From NCBI GenBank assembly GCA_018398585.1, contig JAGTTD010000013.1, positions 6,296,492 to 6,360,491 of the forward strand: a DNA stretch of 64,000 nucleotides, given 5' to 3'. Within the stretch, counting starts at the first letter, position 1. Every line of letters starts with the position of its first letter. Origin of the DNA: Simmondsia chinensis. Lineage: Eukaryota > Streptophyta > Magnoliopsida > Caryophyllales > Simmondsiaceae. A model generated the notes under the pieces. The model was not told the origin of the DNA, ran no database searches, and saw only the letters and a list, made by a program, of their open reading frames with translations. A program made the position numbers and the translations under genes. Below, piece by piece: positions 43,865-55,384 of this stretch.

Positions 43865-44007
43865 TGTTAGAGTATAATGTATAGTGGGTTAGATTGTATG
43901 TATTAGGCTCATTGGGCCTACCTTGTATGTAGTCTATATGCTTCTAAATATACGTGAGGGCTCCTATTATAAGGGTACTAATTATTTTCCTCATTCATAT
44001 TATTTCA
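43865..44007 (+). repeat. 5' LTR of copia B
   Basis: It begins TGTTAGAGTATAATG and ends ATTATTTCA. A TATA-like CTAAATATACG lies about two thirds along. It is followed by the primer-binding site. Confidence 0.9.
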
Positions 44008-44054
44008 TGGAATCAGAGCTAATCCTAGCTCTCTCATAAAATAAGGCAAACCCT

Positions 44055-44092
<38 letters not shown>

Positions 44093-44516
44093 TTTTTGAT
44101 CAAAAAAAGGGCTAACCCTAGTTGCTGCCCTAACTGTAGCCGCCGCCACCACCATCGCCGCCGCCGCTGCCGCCCTTGGTTGCTTCCTTGTCCGCCATAT
44201 CTGAGTAAGATCTGGAGATCAAAAGGTAATCTTTTTGGGGAAATTTTGGAGAGACACAGAAATTAGAGTTTCACAAATTTCGATTCACTGGTCGTTGTTG
44301 ATTATGCTCGCTCCGATGATGGGTTCTGCGTCACAACTTGGCCTACCTTTCTTTGGTGTTCCTACTTTCTTTGGTGATCCTACTTATGGTGAGAATATAC
44401 TGTCTACACCACACTTTCATCCCACAAATAATACTTATGCTACTGGCTCTAATTTCTATTCAGGATTTGCATTTCCTCAAAATAATTTTTAATCTCTCAC
44501 TGCTTATTAAACTCCT
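44008..44516 (+). other. Copia B leader joined to the pre-protease segment
   Basis: The leader includes a 34-base C run (44056-44089). From TTGATTATGCTCGCTCCGATG (about 44298) it is homologous to copies A and C. It encodes a short segment (LPFFGVP, then PHFHPTNNTYATGSNF) before the protease. No capsid or zinc-knuckle gag domain is present. Confidence 0.7.
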
Positions 44517-45074
44517 ATGATTGATTTTCCCTGGATAATGGATAGTGGTGGATCATCTTATATGACTAATAACCCTAATTTGCTAACATCTCTTAGTCCT
44601 TATAATGTTTGCGATAAAATATTGGTTGGCAATGGTGCCCCTTTATCAATTGCTGGGGTTGGATCTGGTTTTCTTAGTACACCTGTTGGTCGTTTCAACT
44701 TGCATAATATCCTTTATGTCCCTGGTCTTTCCACCAATTTAATATATGTTCACCAATTCCGTAAAGATAATTGTTGCTTTTTAGAATTTGACTCGGGTGG
44801 TTTTTTCATTAAAAATGCTAAAACGATGTCTCTCATAATTCGTTGTGCTAGCTCGGGGCTTCTTTTCTCCGTTCCCAAGTCATCCTCTACACATGTTTCA
44901 TTAATTTCTTCTAAAATTACACAGTCTCTTTGGCATCGTAGACTTGGTCATCCCGAGCAGCCAGTGCCATCCTCATTAGTCAAACACAAATTCATTTCCT
45001 GTTCAGGTTCTATCTCAAAGTCCAGTCTTTGTAATGCTTATCAATTGGGCAAACACAGTCGATTACCCTTTTAG
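44517..45074 (+). pseudogene. Copia B protease and GAG-pre-integrase
   Basis: WIMDSGGSSYMTNN keeps the DSG aspartic protease site. SLWHRRLGHPEQP and a later C-N-A-Y pair correspond to the HHCC zinc-binding pre-integrase region. A stop follows LPF. Confidence 0.78.
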
Positions 45075-45938
45075 AAATCAGAGTCTAGTACTTCTTAGCC
45101 ATTTGATATTATTCATTCAGATGTATGGACATCCCCTATTTTCAGTTTCAGTGGTTATAAGTATTATTTGCTTCTTTTGGATGATTATTCTCACTATGTA
45201 TGGATTTACCCTATGCGTGCCAAATTTGAGGTGTTCGATTTGTTCCTTCAATTTTGTAATCTTATATTAAATCAGTTTGGTGTGGAAACCAAACAATTTC
45301 AATATGACAATGGGATTGAATATATCAATCATGACTTTAATGGACTTTTTATGCAAAGGGGTATTTTTAGTCGGGTCTTATGCCCTCATATCTCCCAACA
45401 AAATCGGAAAGCTGAAAATATGCATAGAACTCTTGGTAATATGATGCGGTCTTTTCTCTTTCAAGCATGTATGCCTCTGGAATATTAGGTTAAAGCTGTT
45501 TCTGCAGCTACTCGCATCATAAATTTGTTACCCTCTACTGTTATTAAGAAAAAGATCCCATATCAATTTCTATATAAACAGAAGATTAATTATGATCATC
45601 TTCGTGCTTTTGGGAGCGCCTGCTATCCCAATTTGAGTGCTACTACTCCACACAATCTCGCTTCACGCTCTGCTTTGTGTGTTTTCCTGGGCTACCCACC
45701 GAATCATAAGGGTTACAAATGTTTAGATCTATCCACTACCAAAGTTATTATCTTGAGGCATGTTGTGTTTGATGAAACAAATTTTCCATTCGCTCGGTGG
45801 GGTACCTTTTCTCAAGCTACAATGAAACGTCTCCATCAAGTGTTCTCATCATTGCTTGATTTTTCTCCCTTCGCCAGTAGCAACACCCCCTTTCCCACTC
45901 TACCCACCGCACTGGTAGCGACCGGTGCAGTCCCTTGA
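45075..45938 (+). pseudogene. Copia B integrase core, interrupted
   Basis: [29 protein letters not shown] and RKAENMHRTLGNMMRS mark the integrase core. A stop after MPLEY (45488) splits it from [14 protein letters not shown] and the C-terminal linker. Confidence 0.75.
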
Positions 45939-45953
45939 TCCCCCACAACACCC

Positions 45954-46958
45954 TTGCTCGAGGATGCCACACCGCCTATGCCGCGGCCCCTCCCGCCTGC
46001 ACCGGCACCATCCGAGCCACGGGATGTTCCATCCCATTCTCTTCATCCTATGATCACCCGTGCAAAAGCTGGTATTGTAAAACCTCTTCTTAAACCTTCT
46101 ATGCTCGCTCATAATATGTTGCCTGAAGTTCCATTTTCCTATAAGCAGCCTCTCACTGATGATAATTGGAAGAATGCTACGCTTGATGAATATAATGCTC
46201 TCATTTGTAACCATACACCGGATCCCATTCCTCCGCCTAGTCATGGTAACATTGCTGGTTCTAAATGGGTTTATCGCATTAAGCAAACTCCTACTGGTCA
46301 AGTTGAACGTTATAAGGCTCGGTTGGTTGCGCAAGGTTTCACATAAAGATATGACATTGACTATGGCTAAACTTTCAGTCCAGTTGTTAAGCCTACTATA
46401 GTTTGCATAGTTCTGGCTCTAGCTACTTCTTGCAAGTGGCCTATTTATTAGCTTGATATTAAGAATGCCTTTTTGAATGGATATCTTAATGAAGAGGTTT
46501 ATATGAAGCAACAGCCAGGTTTCATCAATTCTCAGTTTCCTGATCATGTCTGCAAGTTAAACAAGTCTCTTTATGGTCTTAAGCAAGCTCCTTGAGTGTG
46601 GTACCCCCGCTTCACTACTTTTCTCCAAACGCTTGGTTTCATCAGTTGTAAGTCTGGTTCATCACTATTTGTCTTACGTCATGGCAGTGACATGGCTATA
46701 TTGTTGGTTTATATTAATGACATTGTTCTTACTGCCTCTTCTATTATGCTTCTTCACGATTTACTTCGCTCTCTCCATTCTGAGTTTGATATGATAGATT
46801 TGGGACGTCTTAATTATTTTTTGGGATTTTTGTTTCTCATTCTTCAGATGGCCTCTTCTTGTCTCAGTCTCAATATGCTCACGATTTGCTTGATAAGACT
46901 AACATGCTTTCCTACAAGCCCGTGGCCGCACCTGCAGATTCCAAGTCTAAGCTTTTAG
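45954..46958 (+). pseudogene. Copia B reverse transcriptase, degenerate
   Basis: [21 protein letters not shown] lies in the first frame. A stop follows GFT, and the region near 46450-46600 (KNAFLNG-like, [12 protein letters not shown]) is in shifted frames. The catalytic box is YINDIVLTAS, with Asn replacing the first Asp, so polymerase activity would be lost even without the stops. Confidence 0.75.
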
Positions 46959-47179
46959 TAGATGATGGCGATCTCATGGCTGATCTTACCTCTTACAGAT
47001 CTACAGTTGGTGCTCTTTAGTATCTTACTATCACTCGTCTTGATATCTCTTATGCAGTGCAACAAGTGTGTCTGTTCATGCATGCTCCTCGTTTACCTCA
47101 TTGGATAGTAGTTAAACGCATTCTCAGGTATATTAAAGGCACCATTGACTATGGATTAACCGTTTCCCCTTCTCGTGGC

Positions 47180-47648
47180 ATACTCTGATGCAAACTAGGT
47201 TGGATGTCCTGATACTCAATGATCTATATCCGGTTTCTATGTTTTTCTAGGAAGTAACATTATTTCCTGGTCTTCCAAACAACAGCCTACAGTCTCTCGA
47301 TCTAGCGCCGAGGCCAAATATAGGGCGGTTGCAAACACCGTCTCTGAGTGCTGCTAGCTTCGTTCTCTCCTTAGTGAGCTTGATCTTCTCCTTCCACGAG
47401 CTACCTTAGTTTATTGTGATAATATCTCGGCTATGTACATGTCCACTAATCCTGTACAGCATGTTCGCACTAAGCATATTGAGATCGATATCCATTTCGT
47501 TCGTGAGCGAGTTCACATGGGTCTTGTTCGGGTTCTCCACATTCCTTCGTCACAACAGATAGCTGCTATCTTTACTAAGAATCTGCCGTGGCACCTCTTC
47601 CTTCTATTCAAACACAACCTTTGCATTAGTTTATCTCCTGCTTCGGTT
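47180..47648 (+). pseudogene. Copia B RNase H domain
   Basis: Broken frames give SSAEAKYRAV-like sequence, then [30 protein letters not shown] and IAAIFTKNLPW. It ends at the polypurine tract. Confidence 0.7.
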
Positions 47649-47658
47649 GAGGGGGGGG

Positions 47659-47802
47659 TGTTAGAGTATAATGCATAGTGGGTTACGATTATATGTATTA
47701 GGCTCATTGGGCTTACCTTGTATGTAGTCTATATGCTTATAAATATACGAGAGAGCTCCTATTCTAGGGATACTAAATATTTCCCTCATTCATATTCTTT
47801 CA
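47659..47802 (+). repeat. 3' LTR of copia B
   Basis: The 144-bp LTR begins TGTTAGAGTATAATGC and ends CATTCTTTCA. It is followed by the CTACT duplication. Confidence 0.9.
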
Positions 47803-47807
47803 CTACT

Positions 47808-48660
47808 TCGATTGATATTCAACCGTTTTTGTGTGCCTTTTAGATGCATTGGAAATTAAATGTGCACAGATTTATAAGTATTGAATTGGAGTTTGACATA
47901 ATTGATTAGATTTTGTAAATCTTTCTGTTTTATTTTGTTTCCCAAATGCAACTTGTCTCTTTATTTCTTCAATTGTCTATTTCTCATCATTGTGAATGGC
48001 ACTCATTCTCATGGTACTTGTCCCCAACTATAGTGCAAGGAATGTCAAATGCAAGACACATGTTTGGCTAAACTTATTGTGGGATTGTGACTCAAATGCT
48101 CAACAAATGGACCAATTTTAAATCAAGCTCGGCCAAGCCAACATGACCCGTCTAGTTAAACAAGCTGGTGTCAAACTCGAGTCTGCTAATGCTCAAGTTT
48201 GTGCCCTCACTAACCTAAATAAATGAGCCTATTTGGGACATAATTGATCCTTAAATGTGTAAACTTGAGCCATGATGGGTTTATTTAAGCACAACTCAAC
48301 CTCAGTAAAACCTAGACAAGCCTTGATTGATCTAAAAGGGTCTAAACAAAAGCAATCTTTATTTGCAACTCACTGAAATGAGTTAGAGATAAATTGTTAC
48401 AAGTCGAGCTGTACGGAAGTTTTCAAGGTTCGACTTGCTTCAAGTCCAGCCTAACCGGAACCTCTATCTTGGTTTAAAATGACTAGCTTATCTCTCACAA
48501 TATTATCAAAAATAAGTTTAAACAAAAATATACCTTTCCTCATAAAGAAGCTACAACTAAGGCTACATTATTTCATATCCGATAAAGTAGAGCCCATATC
48601 ATTCTCATCTATTTAATTAGCAATTGGAAGATAGTTGGAAAGAAATTTTATGCTCTTTAA
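47808..48660. other. Intergenic with CTCGAG-like words
   Basis: Around 48110-48480 there are scattered AGCTCG, CTCGAG and GAGCC words that may be a decayed hAT-like element. No boundary can be supported. Confidence 0.35.
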
Positions 48661-48669
48661 ATTCACCAA

Positions 48670-49068
48670 CCCAATTTGGAGTTTGGTGCTTACAACAAGT
48701 AGCTGATCTCCAACACCGTGTAATTCCTTATGTTGACCCTTATCCTCCATCTAGGCTTTGGCCAACTATATTCCATACTAGCTCAGTTCTATGAGCTGCT
48801 TCGCTGCAACCTCTTTACCATCCTCTTATGCTCATGCCTCCTTATTTTTCTAGGTGCCCTTCGTCTCATGAGTCAAGCCAGGACAGTCTACCTGGTAGAC
48901 TATGCATGTTACAAGCCTGAGCCAACTCGAAGGATGACTCGAGAGGTGTTCATGGACCGAACCGCGAAGGTGGGATGGTTCACAAAGGAGAACGTAAAGT
49001 TCCAAAGAAAGATCACGGAAAAGGCAGGATTGGGCCAGGAGACCTACGTGCCAGAGGCACTGATAAAG
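48670..49068 (+). pseudogene. Broken KCS (FIDDLEHEAD-like) exon 1
   Basis: This is homologous to KCS exon 1 of the intact gene: LISNT, then ARTVYLVDYACYKPEPTRR, EVFMDRTAKVGWFTKENVK and GLGQETYVPEALIK. The exon ends at the same phase-0 site (AAG|GTGTAT). Two in-frame stops (TAG at 48700-48702 and TAA at 48721-48723) break the N-terminal membrane helix region. No exon 2, 3 or 4 was found on the + strand up to the window end, although they could lie beyond it. It has the same orientation as the intact gene, so a tandem duplication is likely. Confidence 0.85.
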
Positions 49069-49603
49069 GTGTATTTCAAAAGTTTATTTTTCATTTTAAC
49101 TAAGGGAGTGTTTGATATCCTTTTATGTTACAGTTTCTAGAGTTTTAAAAAAATAGAAAAACATAATTTACAAACATTTTCTTATAATCTTGGTTTCCTT
49201 TTTTCATTTTTGTTCAAGTTTGACTGAAGATGAAAAAGAAACTAAAAGTGAGAAAGTAGCCATTTCGAGAATATAATGTTTAGTTTTTAAAAATTTAGAA
49301 AAAATATCAAATATACCATAGATAAATTCCATAATGCATCAACCATGTTATACGTTTTGAACTTCTTAGACTCGGTTGATCTTATTTTTATACACTAATC
49401 AAATTCTATTTTAGCTTTTCTTGATTCTAAATTATTAAGGAAAAAAAATCATCGACATGCAATGAATTACGCAGGCTTTTAAACAAAAAGTCATATCGTA
49501 TAAGAAAAAATAAAAAATTAACAATTTGGACCATGAAAAGTAATGCCAAATTGACCGTTGCTCAGATTTGTGTCCCTTGACTTATTGGATCCATTTCGAA
49601 TCC
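49069..49603. other. Former intron of the KCS pseudogene
   Basis: AT-rich sequence after the donor site, with no exon. It is interrupted by the hAT-type element from 49612. Confidence 0.5.
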
Positions 49604-49611
49604 GTTACAAG

Positions 49612-50619
49612 CTAGGAAGCATCGATGCTCTTTTTTGGCCAGAGTGTCGGTGTTCGACACGTATCCGACACCAACACGCCCCGATACGTGTCCAGCACGT
49701 GTAAAAATTATCCGATACTTCTTTTTTTAAATTTTGAACTTCCGATACGCTTCCGGTACGTCTCGACACTTTTTTGAAGGTTTGAATTTCCCTCCCAAAA
49801 TCCCCCCAACCAAATTTAAATTTTGGGAGGGAATTTTGGAGTTTTGGAATTTTCCCTCCAAAATTTAAATTTGGTTAGGGGGATTTTGGGAGGAAAAATT
49901 TTTTTAGGATGAATTTAAGAGAAAATTTTAATTAAGTACTCAATTTAGAGTAAATATTTTTACTTTTTAGTTTTTTATAATTATAACTATATACAAATTA
50001 TTTTGGGTCATTTTTTATTTAAATTATTCTTTATATTTTATTTTATGGCAAAATTGATTAAGTATCTTTTAATTTTTACGTAATATTAATAGAAAACTAG
50101 TAATTTAATTATAAAATAAAAGACGAATAATTATTTTGGAAAAAATAATAGATAAACTTTAATAAAGTCAGGAAATTACAGACCAATGAAATAAATAATT
50201 CATAAAGATGATTGAGTTTGTTATTTTTTACTTGAATAATGAATTTAATTTATTTTAAATCATTTATGTGACAAAATAAGATTTTTATTAGAAGTTGAGA
50301 GACCAAATTTTTCAAAATTTGAATTGGGTGACTAATTTGTTCATTTTAAATCACTTGGGTGACCAAATGGAACTTTTTTTAAGAGTTGGGTAACTAAATT
50401 TTTCAAAATTTTAGTTGGGTGACCAAAAGGGCAATTTTTGGTCACTTTAATGACCAACTTGGGTGTCCCTTATCAGTTACATGGACTTTATACAAAAAAT
50501 ATATAATTTTGAAGTAGCCTGTCCCTTAGGTGTCGTATCCTAGTTTTTGGAAAAATCACGTATCGGCGCGTTGGTATCGTGTCGTATCTCGTATCCGTAT
50601 CCATATCCGTGCTTCCTAG
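49612..50619. mobile_element. hAT-type element with perfect 10-bp TIRs and internal palindrome
   Basis: Perfect 8-bp flanks GTTACAAG (49604-49611 and 50620-50627) enclose ends CTAGGAAGCA and TGCTTCCTAG. Subterminal words GATACG and TATCCG/CGACAC repeat at both ends. A long inverted repeat lies at about 49790-49905. No transposase is present. Confidence 0.85.
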
Positions 50620-51257
50620 GTTACAAGCTAAAAACTGTACAACCCTTAATTTGATAATTTTGGGTAATCTAACTTGATTAGAAGCTCACAGTGTGAAGCT
50701 AAAGTCCAGTCCCTAACTGCCCAACTCTCAGCAGATCCATAGGGATGGAAATGGGGCGGGCCGAATACGCGAGTGCCTCCTCTATACTCATACCCACCAC
50801 CCAAATTCCATTCCCGTACCCGCCCAATTACTCGTCATGAGTATAAAGTGGATACCTATACCCGCCTCAACGGGTACAAACCCATACCCATACCCACCCC
50901 ATTACCCGCGGATGTCCATTACTCACCCTGTACCCTCTTGTCATGAATTGTACTAAGTAAAGAAAATACATTGATTAGTTGCATCGATTCTTGAAAAAAT
51001 GAGAAGCATACATAATGATGTGGCCCTCTCGTATATTTATAGAACTTATAACGGGCTTTACATTATATACAAAGTGGGCCAATTGGGCTCAGTTACATAT
51101 AGTAATAACACCTATACAATATAGTCTAACATCCTCCCTCAACCAAAGCAAGAGGTAAACAAATGCAAAGGTTTGATCTAATTAGCAGAAAAAGAGTGCG
51201 CGGAAGATTCTTTGTAAAGATATCGGCAATCTGCTGTGAGGAAGGAATATGAAGTAC

Positions 51258-51698
51258 TCAAACAAGATCCATTTGAACACGCTCACAAACAAAATGGATG
51301 TCAATCTCGATATGTTTTGTGCGAATATGCTGGACGGGATTGGTAGACATGTACATGGCAGAAACATTATCACAACAGACCAAAGTAGCTTGTGGAAGAA
51401 GAAGACTGAGCTCACTAAGGAGAGACCGAACCCAGCAACATTCGGACACGGAGTTGGAGACAGCACGATACTCGACCTCGGCATTAGAACAAGAGACGGT
51501 GGGCTATCGCTTAGAGGACCAGGAGATAATGTTGCCACCGAGGAAAACACAGAAACCAGAAGTAGAAAGGTGAATGTTAAGGCAACCAGCCCAATCAGCA
51601 TTCGAATAAGCCACAAGTTGGTCCAAACGTGTCGGGGAAATGGTCAAACCATGATCAATAGTGCCCTTGATATAGCGAAGGATGCGCTTAACATCCAT
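51258..51698 (-). pseudogene. Copia C RNase H domain
   Basis: YSNADWAGCLNIHLSTSGFC lies in the first frame (Asp is displaced from the usual SDADW). [17 protein letters not shown] and TKHIEIDIHF follow. A frameshift near 51480 divides it. Confidence 0.7.
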
Positions 51699-51710
51699 CC
51701 AGTGCGATGA

Positions 51711-52844
51711 TCATGGAGCATGCATAAACAGACACACCTGCTGAACTGCATAAGAGATGTCAGGACAAGTAAAGGCGAGATATAGAAGGGCACCACCAAT
51801 GGACATGTATAAGGTGGGATCAGTCATAAGTTCGCCATCTTCTAAAGAAAGCTTGGACTTGGAATCAGTAGGTGTAGCAACAGGATTGTAGGAGAGCATG
51901 TCGGTCCGGTCTAGAAGATCATGTGCATATTTAGATTGAGACAAGAATAACCTTGAAGAGGGGTGAGATACCGAGATGCCAAGAAAATAATCAAGGTGCC
52001 CCAAGTCGGTCATATCAAACTCAAAGTGAAGAGAGCGAAGTAGATCATGAAGTACCGCATGAGAAGAGGCCGTGAGAACGATATGATCAACATAGACAAA
52101 TAACATAGCCATATCATGTCCACGATGTAAGACAAATAAAGAAGAAACTGACTTACAGCTTCAAAAACCCAACCGTTGTAAAAAGGTAGCAAAACGAGTG
52201 TACCAAGCACGAGGTGCCTGTTTGAGACCGTAAAGAGACTTATTAAGCTTGCAGACATGATAAGGATACTGAGAGCTGATGAAACTCGGCAGTTGCTTCA
52301 TATAGACATCTTCATTAAGTGTGCCATTAAGAAAAGTATTTTTGACATCGAGTTGATGAATAGGCCAATGTCGAGAAGTAGCAATAGTCAAAACAGTACG
52401 AATAGTAGCAGGTTTAACAACAGGACTGAAAGTTTCACCGTAGTCAATGTCATACCACTGTGTAAATCCATGACCAACTAACCGAGCATTATACCGTTCA
52501 ACTTGACTTGTAGATGTTTGATTAATACAAAAAACCCACTTGGAGCCAACAATATTACCATGAGGGGGCAGAGGAACAAGATCTCATGTCTTATTACAAA
52601 TAAGATCATTAAATTCGTCAAGTATAGCATGCTTCCATTTCTCATCAATAAGTGCCTACTTATAAGAAAAAGGTACCTCGGGCAAAGTACTATGAGCAAT
52701 CATAGAAGGTTTGAGAAGAGGTTTTACAATACCGACACGAGCACGAGTCACCATGGGATGAATAGAGGAAGTAGGGGGAGTCGAACCCTGTGTGGGTGAA
52801 TGTGCGACCATGTTTGGTGGCATGGTTGGAGGGGCTATAGGCAC
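51711..52844 (-). pseudogene. Copia C reverse transcriptase, degenerate
   Basis: The frames give HPMVTRARVGIVKPLLK, then LDVKNTFLNGTLNEDVYMKQ and [17 protein letters not shown]. The catalytic box is YVDHIVLTAS, with His for the second Asp, so it is dead. Stops separate the parts. Confidence 0.75.
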
Positions 52845-53187
52845 AGCTGGTGGAACAGGAGCCGGGAGGGGGGGGGGGGGGGGGGGGGGACGAAAGCTGC
52901 GGTTGGTGGCTCCACAGGAGGCGGCGGCAGTGGTGGTTGGAGGCCCACGAATGGTGAAGATGTGAGTAAAGGAGAAAAGAATTGATGAAGCCAGGTCATT
53001 GTATCTTGAGAGAAAGTGCCCAATCGTGCAAATGGAAAATTTGCTTCATAAAAAACAACATGCCTTAAAATAATGACTTTATTAGTAGAAAGATCCAAAC
53101 ATTTATAACCTTTGTGATTCTGTGGGTAGCTTAAGAAAACACATAAGGTAGAGCTCGAAACAAGCTTATGAGACGTGGTGGCACTCA

Positions 53188-53520
53188 ATTTTGGATAGCA
53201 GGCACTACCAAAAACCCGAAGATGATCGTAATTAACTTACTTCTTATACAGACGTAGAAAGTGGATCTCTTTCTTAATAGAAGTGGACGGTACAAGGTTG
53301 ATACTATGAGCTACAATAGAAACTGCTTCAACCCAAAATTTCAAAGGCATGCATGCTTGAAACAAGAGGGAACGCATCATGTTACCAATAGTACGATGCA
53401 TGCGTTCAGCTTGTCCATTCTGTTCGGAGGTGTGAGGGCATGAAACCCTACTGAGAATGTCTCTTTGCAGAAAAAAGACTATTAAAGTCACGGTTGATAT
53501 ATTCAGTGCCATTATCACAT
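53188..53520 (-). pseudogene. Copia C integrase, fragmented
   Basis: [22 protein letters not shown] keeps the region after the catalytic Glu. The upstream core lies in other frames with stops. Confidence 0.68.
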
Positions 53521-53551
53521 TGAAAATGTTTGATTTTCACAGCAAATTGAT

Positions 53552-54276
53552 TCAACACACGATTACGAAACTGAACAAACAGGTCAAAAACCTCAGATTT
53601 GGAACGCATAGTAGCTTAAAACCACTGAAAATGATGACAGGTGATGTCCATACATCATAATGAACAATATCGAAAGGACGCGTAGTACTAGTGACAGACT
53701 TTTGAAAAGGTAAACAACTATGCTTACCGAGTTGACAAGCATGATACAAACTGGACTCAGAAGAACTCGAACAAGAAATAAATTTTTGTTTAACTAAAGT
53801 GGCAAGACTGGCTCCCCGGGATGGCCAAGTCGACGATGCCAGAGAAATTATGTGTTTTTGGAAGCAACTAGGGAAACATGTGGGGAGATTGCCACGGGCT
53901 GCCCGGGTTAACCAAGTCAACTGACTGTGTTTGGTTTGGGAACAGGGAAAAGAGGCCCCGAGCTAGCACAACGAATAATGAGGGACATTGTTTTAGCATT
54001 TTTAATGTAGAAACCACCCGGGTCAAATTTTAAAAGGCAATAATTACCTTTACAGAATTGATGAACAGAGATTAAATTAGTGGAAAGACCAAGAACATAA
54101 AGGACATTATGCAAATTGAAGGGACCAACAGGTGTAAGAAGAGAACCAGATCCTATCCCAGCTATCGATAAACAAGCACCATTACTAACTAATATTTTAT
54201 CATAGCCATGATAAGGACGAAGAGACGTTACCAAACTGGGGTTATTATTCATATGAGACGATGCACCACTATCCAT
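53552..54276 (-). pseudogene. Copia C protease and GAG-pre-integrase
   Basis: MDSGASSHMNNNPSLVTS has the intact protease DSG site. The region continues through LSTNLISVHQFCKGN to a frameshift before the zinc-binding HHCC part. Confidence 0.72.
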
Positions 54277-54956
54277 TATCTAGGAAAAATCAATCAAGAG
54301 AGTAGAATAAGCAGTAAGATATTGAAAATTGGTTTGAGGAGACGCAAACCCTAAATAGAAATTAGAACCAGTGGCATAAATATTAATTGCAGGATGAAAA
54401 AGTGGTGGATATAACATATCCTCACCATAAATAGGAGCACCGAAGAAAGTAAAAACCCCAAAGAAAGATAAGCCAGGTTGGAAAGAAGAACCAATCATTG
54501 GGTCGAGTATAATCAACAGTAACCACCTCCGAGAAATTAAACAAGCAGTCACGGGCAAAAACAGAATCAATTAATTCTTCACCAGCCAAAATCTCTTTCA
54601 CCTACGTTGAAATCTTCGATTCCTCCACTCCACCTAGGGTTTCAACTTTCAAATTCAAATCCACTTCACTGTCTTTAATCAAAATCTCTTAAAACAATAT
54701 TCAAAAATTCAATCTTTAGACGATCACTTCGAAATCTCACTCCAACAAAGGCTAAAAGAAATTGCTCCTTTCAAGAAAAGAAGAGAAAAGAAAAGAAGGT
54801 TGTTTGGGGGAGGCCAGGGTTAGCCGAGTTGGGATGCTGATGGCGGCGGCGCGCAAGGCTTTGCCGATATTAGGGTTTTGAATATTTTGAGGAGGGAAGA
54901 GAGGGAGGCTAGGGTATGCCTAATTTACGAGAGAGATAGGGTTGTCTCTGATACCA

Positions 54957-55096
54957 TGAAAAAATGAGAAGCACACATAATGATGTGGCGCTCTTATATA
55001 TTTATAGTACTTATAATGCGCTTTATATCATATACAAAGCATGCCAATTGAGCTCAATTACATATAGTGATAACACCTATGCAATATAGTCTAACA
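54957..55096 (-). repeat. 5' LTR of copia C
   Basis: On the - strand it runs TGTTAGACTATATTGCATAG to CATTTTTTCA, with the primer site TGGTATCAGAG just inside. It pairs with the 3' LTR at 50992-51131. Confidence 0.88.
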
Positions 55097-55384
55097 ATTC
55101 TTGTACTTAGTTATAGAAGATATATGTTAGTTAGAGGTGGTTATACTCGGTAATGGGTTGTTATAATTGTAATTGGAAGTGTAAATTATGATTAGATAGT
55201 ATGTGGGAATTATCCAACAAATAATATAATGGACTCTTTCTTTCTGACTTCTTTCTCTTCTGTCGCTTCTCTTCTCTCTCTTACTTTCCCTTTCTGTCAC
55301 TGCTTCTCCCTCCTTCTTCTTCCCGTTCCCTTGCTTCACCTAATCTCTTTCTCTATCTCTTACAAACTATCCAAGGACATGACA
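55097..55384 (+). repeat. Right part of the gypsy 5' LTR
   Basis: This continues the LTR from 50991 after the copia insertion. It matches 59849-60136 of the 3' LTR, including the CT-rich stretch CTTCTTTCTCTTCTGT and the end CCAAGGACATGACA. Confidence 0.88.

Larger units (their letters stand above)
43865..47802 (+). mobile_element. Ty1/copia copy B, complete insertion without gag
   Basis: Perfect 5-bp flanks CTACT (43860-43864 and 47803-47807) bound LTRs of 143 and 144 bp. The primer site TGGAATCAGAGC lies at 44008. The polypurine tract TTGAGGGGGGGG precedes the 3' LTR. Protease, integrase, RT and RNase H follow in copia order, but gag is missing. Stops and frameshifts are frequent. The two LTRs differ at about a dozen positions, so the insertion is fairly old. 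Total length is 3938 bp. Confidence 0.92.
50992..55096 (-). mobile_element. Ty1/copia copy C, without gag, inside the gypsy 5' LTR
   Basis: Perfect 5-bp flanks ATTCT (50987-50991 and 55097-55101) bound LTRs at 50992-51131 and 54957-55096. Reading on the - strand gives a leader of about 0.65 kb, protease, integrase, RT and RNase H. Gag is missing at the same leader-protease join as in copies A and B. A 22-base G run (52868-52889, C in the coding sense) lies in the proline-rich linker between integrase and RT. Frames are broken in many places. Confidence 0.92.

Noticed and set aside
44008..44300. Splicing as the cause of the missing gag in copia B
   Set aside because: No acceptor-like AG lies exactly at the shared leader-protease join and the leaders differ between copies, so origin from a spliced RNA is not shown.
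48730..49140. A working short KCS-like gene starting at the ATG at 48730
   Set aside because: It begins inside the first membrane helix, just after two in-frame stops, and no catalytic exons follow in the window.
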